From JAFGPL01 sp963781805 (lineage in GTDB: Bacteria; Bacteroidota; Bacteroidia; Bacteroidales; UBA10428), in NCBI GenBank assembly GCA_963781805.1, contig CAWAHF010000004.1:1-64000 (forward strand): a DNA stretch of 64,000 nt, given 5' to 3'. A program made the position numbers and the translations under genes. The notes beneath the pieces were generated by a model. The model was given only the letters and a program-made list of their open reading frames with translations. It had not been told where the DNA came from and searched no databases. Position 1 is the first letter of the stretch; the number at the start of each line of letters is the position of its first letter. Shown here piece by piece: positions 1 through 8,577 of the stretch.

Positions 1-2
1 AA

Positions 3-209
3 ACCAAACTCAATGACAAAGAGATTGAAATACTCGGGAAAATCCCTTATGACGAATCAATTGTTTACGCATTGCTTGAAGGCAAAACCATAAATGAGTT
101 TGAATCACGGGGACGAGTGGCAAACGAACTAAACAAAATGTGGAGTAAATTGATGACAGGAATGCATGAAGCTAGCATGCTTCAGGGAATACAGAAACAA
201 TTGAAATAA
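3..209 (+). CDS. C-terminal fragment of MinD-type P-loop ATPase (cut by window edge)
   Basis: The frame is open from the left edge and gives 68 residues. The piece around LGKIPYDESIVYALLEGK, followed by a helical tail, is what I know from the C-terminus of MinD-superfamily ATPases that carry an inserted ferredoxin domain. These are thought to handle Fe-S or metal cofactors. The Walker A motif and any ferredoxin insert lie outside the window and cannot be checked. The next gene is a second P-loop ATPase of the Mrp type about 50 bp downstream on the same strand, which fits a common operon with the following radical SAM gene. The family call rests on a short tail and is moderately safe only. Confidence 0.6.
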   Translation, partial: TKLNDKEIEILGKIPYDESIVYALLEGKTINEFESRGRVANELNKMWSKLMTGMHEASMLQGIQKQLK

Positions 210-257
210 ACTCAACACCAGATGGGTACCATCACACCTTAATTAATAATTTTATTT

Positions 258-1073
258 ATGATGAATACAAAAGGATTTGAAAAAATTGAGCTACCGAATG
301 TAAAAAACATTATAGTCATCGCATCGGGTAAAGGTGGCGTAGGAAAATCGACAATTGCAGCAAACCTGGCTGTATCCCTTGCAAGACTGGGATTTAAAAC
401 AGCACTTGTAGATGCCGATTTATACGGCCCATCAATACCCATGATGTTTGGCGTGCAAAACGAGCGGCTCTCGGGTGGCACGAAAGACGGTAAAGAAGTG
501 ATTTACCCTATTGAAAAGTTTGGTGTAAAATTGATTTCCATCGGTTTTTTTATTTCTCCCGGACAATCTTTAATCTGGCGTGGTCCATTGGCGGCAAACG
601 GATTAACTCAATTGTTTAGCAATACTGACTGGGGAGAAGTAGACTATATGATTGTTGATTTTCCTCCCGGAACCGGTGATATTCAGCTAACAACCATACA
701 AAAACTTAATCTTGCCGGGGCAATAATTGTAACAACGCCACAGGAAATTGCCATTTCTGATGCCAGGAAAGCTACATCTATGTTTACCAATCCCGATTTG
801 AACGTACCTATACTCGGCATCATTGAAAATATGGCATGGTTTACTCCCGCTCAGCATCCTGATGAGAAATATTATATTTTCGGCAAAGGCGGTGGAGAAA
901 AAATGGCGCACGAATTTGGTACAAGGCTTTTAGGACAAATCCCGATTGTACTTGAAATTGGCGAAGTATCCGATAAAGGGACAACCATCTATAACCAACC
1001 CGACAATACAATTATTGATTCGTTTGAAAATATTTCAAATATAATTCATGAAATTGTACAGGTAAAGATATGA
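258..1073 (+). CDS. mrp: Mrp/ApbC-type Fe-S cluster carrier ATPase
   Basis: Mrp/NBP35 ATPases are cytoplasmic P-loop proteins that carry Fe-S clusters to apoproteins. The deviant Walker A motif SGKGGVGKST sits at residues 23-32, with the family motif DLYGPSIP near 54-61 and a MIVDFPPGTGD Walker B/switch region further on. At 271 residues it lacks the N-terminal MIP18/DUF59 domain of longer Mrp proteins. The CxxC expected after IENMAWF, which binds the bridging cluster, is absent; the segment reads TPAQHPDEKYY instead. Two ATG codons stand in tandem and the first is used here. The stop overlaps the start of the next gene by 4 bases (ATGA), so the two are probably translationally coupled. Confidence 0.9.
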   Translation: MMNTKGFEKIELPNVKNIIVIASGKGGVGKSTIAANLAVSLARLGFKTALVDADLYGPSIPMMFGVQNERLSGGTKDGKEVIYPIEKFGVKLISIGFFISPGQSLIWRGPLAANGLTQLFSNTDWGEVDYMIVDFPPGTGDIQLTTIQKLNLAGAIIVTTPQEIAISDARKATSMFTNPDLNVPILGIIENMAWFTPAQHPDEKYYIFGKGGGEKMAHEFGTRLLGQIPIVLEIGEVSDKGTTIYNQPDNTIIDSFENISNIIHEIVQVKI

Positions 1074-2008
1074 TTGCATTTGGTCCCATACCATCACGCA
1101 GGCTTGGTAAAAGCTTAGGGATAAACAACATTGTATCGCACAAAGTTTGTTCGTATAACTGTGTATATTGCCAGATAGGAAATACCATCCATAAATCGAC
1201 TGTAAGGAAATGTTTTTATGAATCTGAAAAACTGGTTAGAGATGTTGAAACCCATCTAAAGAAACTGGATAATAATCATTTACCTGATTATCTTACCTTT
1301 GTTGCCAGTGGGGAACCAACCCTGGATATTAACCTGGGAAGGGAAATTAAACTTCTAAAGAAGTTCGGCATTCCCATAGCGGTTATTACCAATTCATCAC
1401 TTATTCATTTTAAACATGTGGAGGATGATTTGATGGAAGCTGACTGGGTATCGGTTAAAATTGATACAACTGAAGAGAAAGCATGGCAAAAAATAAATCG
1501 TCCATCTGCAGGAATAAATCTTGAAAAAATTCTTGAAGGATTACAGTCTTTTGCTTCGGTTTATCTGGGTAAATTATTTACCGAAACCATGCTGGTTGAA
1601 GATTATAACGATTCAGTCAGGCAGTTGGAACAAAATGCCTCTTTTATCGCACAGTTAAAACCTCAGAAAGCTTACCTGTCAATTCCAACCCGGCCACCTG
1701 CCGTAAAAGAAATAAAACCGGTTACAGAAGAAAAGCTAACAGAAGCATGGCAAATATTTCAAAATGCTGGTCTCAGAACAGAATTATTGACTGGTTTTGA
1801 GGGAACTGGTGCAGGTTTTACAGGCAATGCCTTTGATGATATATTAAATATCACAGCCGTTCACCCCTTAAGGGAGGATACGATTGCCGAACTTCTGAAA
1901 CAAGATAAAACTGATAAAAGTGTAGTTGATACCCTTGTTGTGCAGGGTTTAATAAAAGGAGTAAATCACAAGGGAAAAAGGTATTATGTGAGAAGTTATC
2001 ATTTTTAG
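1070..2008 (+). CDS. radical SAM protein (COG0731/Tyw1-like Fe-S oxidoreductase)
   Basis: The radical SAM cysteines C27, C31 and C34 are in CSYNCVYC, after a typical start FGPIPSRRLGKSLGIN. This opening is shared by a widespread family of short wyosine-synthase-related radical SAM proteins whose substrate is unknown. The SAM-binding segment with ASGEPTL follows at about residues 84-90. The last 60 or so residues look like a winged-helix tail (AELLKQDKTDKSVVDTLVVQGLIKG). The gene overlaps the Mrp-type ATPase by 4 bases, so an Fe-S supply partner is plausible. The family is clear; the reaction is not. Confidence 0.85.
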   Translation: MIAFGPIPSRRLGKSLGINNIVSHKVCSYNCVYCQIGNTIHKSTVRKCFYESEKLVRDVETHLKKLDNNHLPDYLTFVASGEPTLDINLGREIKLLKKFGIPIAVITNSSLIHFKHVEDDLMEADWVSVKIDTTEEKAWQKINRPSAGINLEKILEGLQSFASVYLGKLFTETMLVEDYNDSVRQLEQNASFIAQLKPQKAYLSIPTRPPAVKEIKPVTEEKLTEAWQIFQNAGLRTELLTGFEGTGAGFTGNAFDDILNITAVHPLREDTIAELLKQDKTDKSVVDTLVVQGLIKGVNHKGKRYYVRSYHF

Positions 2009-2015
2009 AAAAAAA

Positions 2016-2178
2016 ATGATTTTACCCATTATAAAATATGGTTCACCAACATTGCGAAAAAAAGCATTTGATATTGATAAAGGGGATTCTTTTTAATGAT
2101 AAACTAAGTGTACTGAAAAGGAAATTGATAAGAAGCAAACTGCGGGAAATTAAAAGCAGTCTGCATAATAACAAGTAA
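2016..2178 (+). pseudogene. def: peptide deformylase remnant with internal deletion
   Basis: Seven bases after the radical SAM stop, an ATG opens MILPIIKYGSPTLRKKAFDID, a typical peptide deformylase N-terminus, which stops after 26 codons. Directly downstream in another frame comes ILFNDKLSVLKRKLIRSKL ending in its own stop, which matches the typical deformylase C-terminus (LFIDHLSPLKRKL...). All three catalytic motifs (GxGLAAxQ, EGCLS, HExDH) are missing. A functional deformylase is about 180 residues, so roughly 110 codons were lost at the junction near position 2090. This is a clean internal deletion relic; another def gene is expected elsewhere in the genome. Confidence 0.8.
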
Positions 2179-2194
2179 CTTAAAAATATGACTT

Positions 2195-2374
2195 ATGCCA
2201 AAAATGAACGGAACAGGACCTGAAGGAAAAGGGTCTAAAACAGGCAGAGGACTCGGCCGATGTAAAAAAACAAGCCCGGAAGAATTAAAAGAAAAACTTG
2301 GGAAAGGTGTGGGTAAACGTCGGAAATCCGGTGGAGGAACAGGAAAAGGCAATCGATTGAGCTACGATTCTTGA
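2195..2374 (+). CDS. DUF5320-like small glycine-rich protein
   Basis: A 59-residue ORF begins MPKMNGTGPEGKGSKTGRG and continues with a single Cys-containing segment (GLGRCKK), a short charged helix (SPEELKEKLGK) and a Gly/Lys/Arg-rich tail. The N-terminal NGTGPxGxGxxTGRGxG pattern is the hallmark of DUF5320-type small proteins, which I know as neighbours of MinD/Mrp-like ATPases and NifB-like genes. This placement fits, since both ATPase types lie just upstream. No function is established. The lack of a good ribosome binding site is normal for Bacteroidota. An opposite-strand reading of the same stretch is a shadow. Confidence 0.65.
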   Translation: MPKMNGTGPEGKGSKTGRGLGRCKKTSPEELKEKLGKGVGKRRKSGGGTGKGNRLSYDS

Positions 2375-2443
2375 AGTTTAAAATCACTTTAAAGGCCTAG
2401 GATTAGTCCCGGATTTGTGCCCAGTTGTATTCTATCCAAATGG

Positions 2444-2515
2444 TACACAGATGACACGGATTAGACAGATTAACACTGATCTGTGATTATCAGTAATATC
2501 TGTGTCATTGGTGTG
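2444..2515. repeat. imperfect inverted repeat of the 'cacagatgacac...gtgtcat' type
   Basis: An imperfect dyad contains ACAGAT...ATCTGT and ACTGAT...ATCAGT arms with ATGACAC near its left end and GTGTCAT near its right. It resembles the dispersed intergenic dyads common in Bacteroidota genomes. It has no coding potential and sits between the DUF5320-like gene and the Rrf2 promoter. Its function is unknown. Confidence 0.4.
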
Positions 2516-2585
2516 CTAATAAAATTCCAACAAAGTAACCATTATATTCTTTTGGAATTATTAAAATGTTTCATCATTTCCTTAG

Positions 2586-2593
2586 TAACTTTG
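2586..2593 (+). promoter_or_regulatory. -7 promoter element (TAACTTTG) for the Rrf2 gene
   Basis: TAACTTTG matches the Bacteroidota sigma-ABfr -7 consensus TAnnTTTG and lies 23 bases before the ATG of the Rrf2 gene. A convincing -33 TTTG is not obvious. Confidence 0.45.
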
Positions 2594-2616
2594 AAACTAG
2601 TTAAAGAAGACTAAGG

Positions 2617-3096
2617 ATGAGAATTAGTTCTAAGCTACATTGCGGAATAAAAACCATGATTGAACTGGCTGTGAATGCCGGAGAAAATGGGTTGAAACAA
2701 AAAGACATTGCCATCAAACAGAACATGTCTGTCAAATTTCTTGACCATATTATTTCTGCCCTTCGAACAGCCGGATTGATTTACAGGGTTTCCGGAAGAA
2801 ATAACGGTTACCGGTTAACAAGGGATCCCTCGAAAATTACCATTTATGATGTTTACAGAGCATTCGAACCGGAAATTAATATCAATTTATGCCTGATGGA
2901 TGAAAGTATCTGTCCAAATTCTCATACCTGTGGGGCCCGCTGTTTCCTGAACCAGTTCAATATGGAAATGAAAAAATATATGAAATCTCATACGATAAAG
3001 AATTTACTGGAGTACGAATCTGATTTGATAACAGAAGCTCAGGTCGGATCAGATAAATTGGCTGATTGCAGGGAAATTAAAAAAACTATTGATTAA
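2617..3096 (+). CDS. Rrf2 family transcriptional regulator with cysteine cluster
   Basis: Rrf2 proteins are dimeric winged-helix repressors, often with an Fe-S cluster (IscR, NsrR) or sensing cysteine status (CymR). The first 80 residues carry the winged helix (GLKQKDIAIKQNMSVKFLDHI, then VSGRNNGYRLTRDPSKI). Cysteines 92, 99, 105 and 109 are spaced like a cluster-binding loop, so a redox or Fe-S sensing role is likely. ATG at the given start is preceded by AAGG. The gene ends 4 bases inside the convergent response regulator. The nearby cysK-metY genes make sulfur metabolism one possible target, but that is inference. Confidence 0.85.
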   Translation: MRISSKLHCGIKTMIELAVNAGENGLKQKDIAIKQNMSVKFLDHIISALRTAGLIYRVSGRNNGYRLTRDPSKITIYDVYRAFEPEININLCLMDESICPNSHTCGARCFLNQFNMEMKKYMKSHTIKNLLEYESDLITEAQVGSDKLADCREIKKTID

Positions 3097-3740
3097 ATGT
3101 AATATTCGATATTGTCAATCCATCCTTTTTTAATTGCATAAATCATAAGTTCTGATACATTGTTGACCCGGATCTTTCTGAAAATATTTTTCCGGTGAGT
3201 CATAACCGTATGGAAACTAATATTTTTAAAAGTCGCGATCTCTTTGGCTGTCATTCCCTTAGTAATTAATCGAACAATTTCAATCTCGGTGGAAGTAAGA
3301 TGTGCAGTTTCATCCAATCCCTGATCTTCATTGTTTTTAACCAGCGCAAGACTCAATATATCCTGCGAATAATAGTTCTTTCCTTTAAGTGTAAAATCCA
3401 AAGCAGTCATTAATTCGTCTTCATCAACCGATTTCAGAATGATATTATTTATGCCGATGGCAGATAAATTCTTTATTTCCCCATAATTTACATCATTAAC
3501 ACATATGAGTATTCTCAAAGACGGGAACTTTTTTTTCAGTTCAGCCAATTCCCGGATGTAATCAATTCCAAACAGATTGTAATCAATAATTAAAAGTTCT
3601 GCTTCAATATGCCCCAGAAATTCAATGAGTTCGTTCTTTGAACCAATTGTTCCGCTAACCGAAAATTTCTCTGCTATAATCCTTTCCAGAGCCATCCGGG
3701 TCAGATATTGCAAATCTGCTATAATTATATTTGTATTCAC
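3093..3740 (-). CDS. NarL/FixJ (LuxR-type) response regulator
   Basis: A receiver domain occupies about residues 1-120 with phospho-acceptor D53 (LLIIDYNLFGID) and the conserved lysine K103. A LuxR-type helix-turn-helix lies at about 148-208 (LTSTEIEIVRLITKGMTAKEIA...SFHTVMTHRKNI). The acidic pair near the N-terminus is reduced to A8-D9, which may weaken magnesium binding. The start codon is GTG; no in-frame ATG gives a full receiver. No histidine kinase gene is adjacent, so it is an orphan regulator. It converges with the Rrf2 gene with a 4-base overlap. Confidence 0.88.
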   Translation of the reverse strand: MNTNIIIADLQYLTRMALERIIAEKFSVSGTIGSKNELIEFLGHIEAELLIIDYNLFGIDYIRELAELKKKFPSLRILICVNDVNYGEIKNLSAIGINNIILKSVDEDELMTALDFTLKGKNYYSQDILSLALVKNNEDQGLDETAHLTSTEIEIVRLITKGMTAKEIATFKNISFHTVMTHRKNIFRKIRVNNVSELMIYAIKKGWIDNIEYYI

Positions 3741-3882
3741 ATTTTTGACTTGGTGGAAAACTGTATCAATTTTCAGTTTATTGTTACGGAATCAAAAATA
3801 GTGCAAAAAATCAGGGTAAAAAAAGCAACTTAACAGATGTAATTTTCTAAGCAACTTAATTAGGCACAATCGACCTCGAATA

Positions 3883-3916
3883 CAAAAAAAGGGTTGAATC
3901 AATTTTGAAACAACCC
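3883..3916 (-). terminator. Rho-independent terminator downstream of metY
   Basis: On the minus strand GGGTTG and CAACCC form a stem with a 14-base loop, followed by TTTTTTT. It lies about 25 bases past the metY stop and ends the cysK-metY transcript. Confidence 0.7.
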
Positions 3917-3942
3917 TTTGCTAATAATCTATTAAACTTTAT

Positions 3943-5313
3943 CTAATTGCTAAATACTTCTTTTCTTAATAATACTTTTTCCACTTCTGCAGATGCTTTA
4001 TCTGTTAAGTGTTTCACCGAGTTGAAAGCATTTGTAAGATCGTCCTTTATGTCATCAATATGCTCTATTCCCGCAGAAATTCTAATCAAACCAGGAACAA
4101 CACCGGTTAGGATTTGTTCTTCGGCAGATAACTGTTCGTGTGTGGTAGATGCCGGATGAATAATCAGCGTTTTTGCATCGCCTACATTTGCCAGATGGCT
4201 TATCAGTTTGAGATTATTTATGAATAAATCTGCCGCTTCTCTTCCTCCTTTTATGTGGAAAGCCAGCACGCCACCATAGCCTTTTTTCAGATATTTATTT
4301 GCCAGCTGATGATACGGGCTGGAAGATAATCCCGGATAATAAACTTTGTGCACCTGTGGATGGTTTTCCAGCCATTGTGCCAGATTCAATGCATTTTCAA
4401 CATGCCTTTGTACCCGAAGAGAGAGCGTTTCCAATCCCTGAAGGAACAGGAACGCATTGAACGGACTTAATGCAGAACCATAGTCACGAAGACCTTCCAC
4501 TCTCGCTCTGATGATAAAGGCAATATTTCCAAAGGGTCCGTCGGCTCCAAATACTTCCCAGAATTTTAATCCGTGATACCCTTCGGATGGCTCGGTAAAC
4601 TGAGGAAATTTACCATTTCCCCAGTTGTAGTTACCGCCATCTACGATCACTCCCCCTATACTGGTGCCATGTCCTCCTATCCATTTGGTGGCTGATTCAA
4701 CCACAATATTGGCACCGTATTTCAATGGTTTGAACAGATAACCTGCTGCGCCAAAAGTATTGTCAACGATCAGCGGAATATCATGTTTTTTTGCTATGGC
4801 TGCTATTGCTTCAAAATCGGGTATGTTAAATTCGGGATTACCAATCGTTTCGAGATATATAGCTTTTGTTTTGGAATCAATAGCTTTTTCAAAGTTATCG
4901 GGCTTATCACCGGCAACAAATTTTACATTTATTCCAAGTCTTTTTAATTGAACCTTAAACTGGTTGTAGGTACCTCCGTACAGGAATGTTGTGGATACAA
5001 AATTGTCTCCATGCTCAAGAATATTGGAAAGCGCAATAAATTGTGCCGCCTGACCCGAAGATGTTGCCAGTGCTGCCACTCCTCCTTCCAGCGCTGCAAT
5101 CCTTTTTTCAAATACATCGGTTGTCGGATTCATAATCCGGGTGTATATATTTCCGAATTCTTTTAATCCAAAAAGATTGGCTGCGTGTTCGGAGTTATCA
5201 AATACATAGGACGTCGTTTGATAAATAGGAACAGCCCTTGAATTGGTTGCCGGATCAACTTCCTGACCGGCGTGTAGCTGTAATGTTTCAAAATGTAAGT
5301 TTTCCTGTGACAT
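3943..5313 (-). CDS. metY: O-acetylhomoserine aminocarboxypropyltransferase (sulfhydrylase)
   Basis: This PLP enzyme of the Cys/Met metabolism family makes homocysteine from O-acetylhomoserine and sulfide. The start ETLQLHAGQEVDPATNSRAVPIYQTTSY is characteristic. The PLP lysine is in ESATKWIGGHGTSIGG at about residue 210. At 456 residues it matches MetY rather than the shorter MetB/MetC (about 380). It lies 22 bases downstream of cysK on the same strand, so the pair forms a sulfide-assimilation operon serving methionine and cysteine, closed by a terminator. Confidence 0.93.
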   Translation of the reverse strand: MSQENLHFETLQLHAGQEVDPATNSRAVPIYQTTSYVFDNSEHAANLFGLKEFGNIYTRIMNPTTDVFEKRIAALEGGVAALATSSGQAAQFIALSNILEHGDNFVSTTFLYGGTYNQFKVQLKRLGINVKFVAGDKPDNFEKAIDSKTKAIYLETIGNPEFNIPDFEAIAAIAKKHDIPLIVDNTFGAAGYLFKPLKYGANIVVESATKWIGGHGTSIGGVIVDGGNYNWGNGKFPQFTEPSEGYHGLKFWEVFGADGPFGNIAFIIRARVEGLRDYGSALSPFNAFLFLQGLETLSLRVQRHVENALNLAQWLENHPQVHKVYYPGLSSSPYHQLANKYLKKGYGGVLAFHIKGGREAADLFINNLKLISHLANVGDAKTLIIHPASTTHEQLSAEEQILTGVVPGLIRISAGIEHIDDIKDDLTNAFNSVKHLTDKASAEVEKVLLRKEVFSN

Positions 5314-5335
5314 GATTTTTGGTTTTATAATTTTA

Positions 5336-6295
5336 TTACTTTCTGTTTGCTTCTATTGCTTCCGGTTCCTGATACAGAACAGTCGACAAGTATCTTTCAC
5401 CCGTATCGGGTAAAACGGTAACGATCAATTTTCCTGCATTTTCAGCCCTGAGCGAAAGTTGGAGGGCTGCATAAGCTGCTGCACCCGAAGATATTCCAAC
5501 CAGCAGACCTTCAGATTTTGCCAGCTCACGACTGGTGTGAATGGCATCTTCATTAGAAACCTGAATGATTTCATCATAGATAGAGGTATTTAATATATCT
5601 GGTATAAATCCTGCTCCGATTCCCTGTATCTTATGTGGCCCTGACTGTCCGCCTGACAATACAGGTGATGCAGCAGGCTCGACAGCAACAATTTTTACTC
5701 CCGGTTTACGTTTTTTCAGAACTTCTCCCACACCGGTAATTGTGCCACCAGTTCCCACACCGCTGACAAAAATATCAATCTTGCCATCGGTATCGTTCCA
5801 TATTTCTTCGGCGGTTGTTTGCCTGTGTATCTCCGGATTAGCCGGATTGTTAAACTGCTGCGGGATAAACGAATTTGGAATGGTATATGATAATTCTTCC
5901 GCTTTGTTAATTGCTCCTCTCATCCCTTCGCTACCTGGGGTAAGAACAAGTTCGGCTCCAAGCGCCTTTAACAGATTACGTCTTTCAATACTCATAGTAT
6001 CGGGCATAGTAAGTATAAGTCTATATCCTCGCGAGGCAGCAATATATGCCAGCGCTATTCCGGTATTTCCGCTTGTGGGTTCAATGATTACCGTGTTTTT
6101 TTTAAGCACTCCGCGTTTTTCAGCATCAACAATCATCGAATATCCAATACGATCTTTGACACTGCCACCCGGATTAAAATATTCCAGTTTTGCGACGATT
6201 GTACCTAATGTTTGATTCTCGCTATTATAATTGCTCAACTCCAGCAACGGAGTTTTACCAATTAAATCTGTAAGGTGTTTTGCAATTCCTGACAT
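5336..6295 (-). CDS. cysK: cysteine synthase A (O-acetylserine sulfhydrylase)
   Basis: CysK makes cysteine from O-acetylserine and sulfide. The PLP lysine K47 is in NPGGSVKDRIG, the substrate loop TSGNTG is at residues 74-79, and the glycine-rich phosphate-binding loop SGVGTGGTITG follows near 180. The length (319 residues) is normal. It is the first gene of an operon with metY. A CAACTTTG element, one base off the -7 consensus, ends about 27 bases upstream, and a long palindrome lies further upstream, so transcription is probably regulated. Confidence 0.94.
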   Translation of the reverse strand: MSGIAKHLTDLIGKTPLLELSNYNSENQTLGTIVAKLEYFNPGGSVKDRIGYSMIVDAEKRGVLKKNTVIIEPTSGNTGIALAYIAASRGYRLILTMPDTMSIERRNLLKALGAELVLTPGSEGMRGAINKAEELSYTIPNSFIPQQFNNPANPEIHRQTTAEEIWNDTDGKIDIFVSGVGTGGTITGVGEVLKKRKPGVKIVAVEPAASPVLSGGQSGPHKIQGIGAGFIPDILNTSIYDEIIQVSNEDAIHTSRELAKSEGLLVGISSGAAAYAALQLSLRAENAGKLIVTVLPDTGERYLSTVLYQEPEAIEANRK

Positions 6296-6352
6296 AATAA
6301 TATTGTTTTAATATGATTTAACAAAGTTGCAACTCATTCATATAACATGAAA

Positions 6353-6391
6353 TACCCGGTTTATGGCATTTTATATACCATAAATAGGGTA
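6353..6391. promoter_or_regulatory. long palindrome upstream of cysK (operator candidate)
   Basis: Arms TACCCggTTTATGG and CCATAAAtaGGGTA flank an 11-base AT-rich spacer, with 12 of 14 positions complementary. It is 58-96 bases before the cysK start and 22 bases or more upstream of its presumed -7 element, where an operator or upstream activator site would sit. It is not followed by a T run, so it is not a terminator. Confidence 0.5.
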
Positions 6392-6557
6392 GATTAAAAC
6401 ATCATATAAAAAATATTATTTGGACATATGTATTGTATAAGTAAATTAACCCAAAGAAAAGTTAATTCATCGGTAAAATCGCCAGGCTTGCCGAAAAGTT
6501 CTTTGTAAGAGCCTTTACATCATATATATTTATTTCCATTAACATAAAATTAGAAAA

Positions 6558-7124
6558 ATGGAAACACATGTATGTCCCTATTGGGTAGGATACTTTCTGA
6601 TAAATCCTTTAAGAAAATATGCACAAAACCCTGAAAAGATACTGGGAAACTATGTTCAATCCGGTATGACAGTTATTGATTATGGCTGTGCAATGGGTTA
6701 TTTCAGCATACCAATGGCTAAAATGGTTGGAAATTCCGGTAAAGTTTATTGCTTTGATATTCAGGAAAAGATGTTGAAAAAACTGGAACAGCGATCAAAA
6801 AAGGCAAATGTGGAAAATCGTGTAACCCCTGTCTTGATCAAAAAAGAAGGTGCGACAGATCCTGAAATTAAAGGAATTGCTGACTTTGCCCTATTGTTTA
6901 TGGTTGTGCATGAAGTGCCTGACAGGAATAAATTGTTTACAAAGATGTATAAGATGATGAAACCGGGCGGTCAGTTACTTATTGCAGAACCAAAAGGTCA
7001 TGTAACTTCGGAAGAATTTGAGAAATCATTGGGAATTGCGGTAAATACAGGTTTTGAAAAAATTAAATCTTTGAATATTAAAAGGAGTCACGCTATTTTA
7101 TTAAAAAAAGCCAAACAGATTTAA
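6558..7124 (+). CDS. class I SAM-dependent methyltransferase
   Basis: The Rossmann motif I VIDYGCAMGYFSIPMA lies at about residues 39-54 and the acidic motif II is VYCFDIQEKM. A later VHEVPDRNKLFTKMYKMMKPGGQLLIAEP matches the post-motif region of UbiE/COQ5-like enzymes. The N-terminus (METHVCPYWVGYFLINPLRKY) is typical of a small family in anaerobes that starts with a His/Cys segment. The 188-residue length is a bare catalytic domain. The substrate is unknown and neither neighbour helps. Confidence 0.8.
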   Translation: METHVCPYWVGYFLINPLRKYAQNPEKILGNYVQSGMTVIDYGCAMGYFSIPMAKMVGNSGKVYCFDIQEKMLKKLEQRSKKANVENRVTPVLIKKEGATDPEIKGIADFALLFMVVHEVPDRNKLFTKMYKMMKPGGQLLIAEPKGHVTSEEFEKSLGIAVNTGFEKIKSLNIKRSHAILLKKAKQI

Positions 7125-7583
7125 TTTCAATTCAATATAAATTTAGTTTTAACCTGCCCATAACCTCATGGTCTTATGTAAAGGTTGCTGATAAGTCATT
7201 TCTGAATTTTAAACTTTTCTGGAAAATGGCGATTTTTGCAATGCTATTGCTTGCTTTTAGCTTTTTATTCTATTTACGATTTTTCTCTTCTATTAAGTTT
7301 TAGGTCAGAAAAATTGAATGGAAAAATGAGCGGATTGTTCCGTTATTTTTAAGTGACGATAATCTAAAAAAATTATCTGTAAATTACCAACTTTGGCCCA
7401 CCACATACGTATATTATCCGGGTTTTGTATCTGAACAGCAAGTACCACGCCATGCCTAAGATCTGGCAGCATATACAAGAGACACATAGAGCCCGTTAGC
7501 ATTCAAAGTAGAAGACTAAATACCTGTACGTACTAAAAAGTATTTTAGCGATCGAAAATGTGACATAAAAAAATAATATCAAA
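7125..7583. other. intergenic region without recognised gene
   Basis: About 460 AT-rich bases. A 25-codon hydrophobic frame (7226-7303) and a 65-codon minus-strand frame exist, but neither has a start context or a recognisable family. No tRNA or clear hairpin-plus-T-run was seen. Confidence 0.5.
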
Positions 7584-8324
7584 ATGAAAACGAAAAACAA
7601 AATTTGGCTTTACCCTTTAATGGTAATGGGATTTGTATTAATAATTAATAGTTGCAGTAAAGATGATGATAATAATCCGGCAACGAGTAGTGGGATAACA
7701 TTTAATTCCAAATTAACTTATGGAACAGTCACTGACGTTGGTGGAAATGTTTATAAAACCATTACTATTGGTACACAAATATGGATGGCCGAAAATCTGA
7801 AAGTGATCCAATACAGTAATGGCGACTCTATACCCAATATTGCCGATAATACGCAATGGAATAATCTTTTAACCGGAGCTTACTGTAATTATGGTAATTC
7901 AGCCGACAAAGGCGCTGTATATGGGAAACTCTATAATTGGCACGTGGTTATTGACCCGCGTAATATAAGTCCGGCCGGCTGGCATGTTCCCAACGATGCG
8001 GAATGGGAAACACTTTTTGAATACCTTGGAGGTTACCAGGTAATTGGCGGCATGATGAAAGAAACCGGTACAACGCATTGGTCTTATATCAACGATGGAA
8101 CCAACGAAAGTGGTTTCACAGGCCTTCCCGGCGGTATGCGTTATTTCGATGGCGGATTTATTGATGTTGGCTCCTCTGGTTTCTGGTGGAGTTCAACTGA
8201 TTGCCCCGATTATTATGATCTCGATGCTTATTATCAATATTTAAGCGGGGCAGGCGACAACAATGTTGGCTATGGCCAAGGGAGTAAAAATAATGGTATG
8301 TCCATTCGTTGCCTGAAGGATTGA
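7584..8324 (+). CDS. FISUMP-domain surface lipoprotein
   Basis: A lipoprotein signal peptide ends at C24 (LIINSC), followed by SKDDDN, the acidic export signal that sends Bacteroidota lipoproteins to the cell surface. The rest is one Fibrobacter succinogenes major paralogous (FISUMP) domain. Its hallmarks are present in order: DVGGNVYKTITIGTQIWMAENL, YGKLYNW, SPAGWHVPNDAEW, TGLPGGMRY, WWSSTD and SIRCLKD at the end. The function of these domains is unknown; they are common in secreted proteins that probably contact glycans or the cell surface. It is monocistronic, with gaps on both sides. Confidence 0.88.
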   Translation: MKTKNKIWLYPLMVMGFVLIINSCSKDDDNNPATSSGITFNSKLTYGTVTDVGGNVYKTITIGTQIWMAENLKVIQYSNGDSIPNIADNTQWNNLLTGAYCNYGNSADKGAVYGKLYNWHVVIDPRNISPAGWHVPNDAEWETLFEYLGGYQVIGGMMKETGTTHWSYINDGTNESGFTGLPGGMRYFDGGFIDVGSSGFWWSSTDCPDYYDLDAYYQYLSGAGDNNVGYGQGSKNNGMSIRCLKD

Positions 8325-8577
8325 TTGCTAATAGAGGAACCTAAGACAGAATAGTAGTCTTGATACATAAATACAGATTGAGAAATAGCACCAATCTTCA
8401 CTGTTACTTTTGTCGGGTATTTTAAGCTATTTGAAAAATTAATCATTCACTATTGATGCTAAATAAATAGTTTGTGGGGACAGGAAATTATGGTCTCAAA
8501 CGATAATACTCGTTAAATGAAACTTTATCAAATGAACAAAACAAAGGGTATTATAGTTATGCATAAGAAACTGAATT

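Noticed and set aside
2104..2352. minus-strand 82-residue proline/phenylalanine-rich ORF
   Set aside because: It is the shadow of the DUF5320-like gene; the plus-strand frame has the conserved N-terminal motif.
6296..6557. SAM or cysteine riboswitch before cysK
   Set aside because: The only strong structure is a simple dyad; no multi-helix conserved aptamer pattern could be recognised.
7305..7502. minus-strand 65-residue ORF
   Set aside because: No recognisable family, no ribosome site, and unnatural composition; treated as chance.
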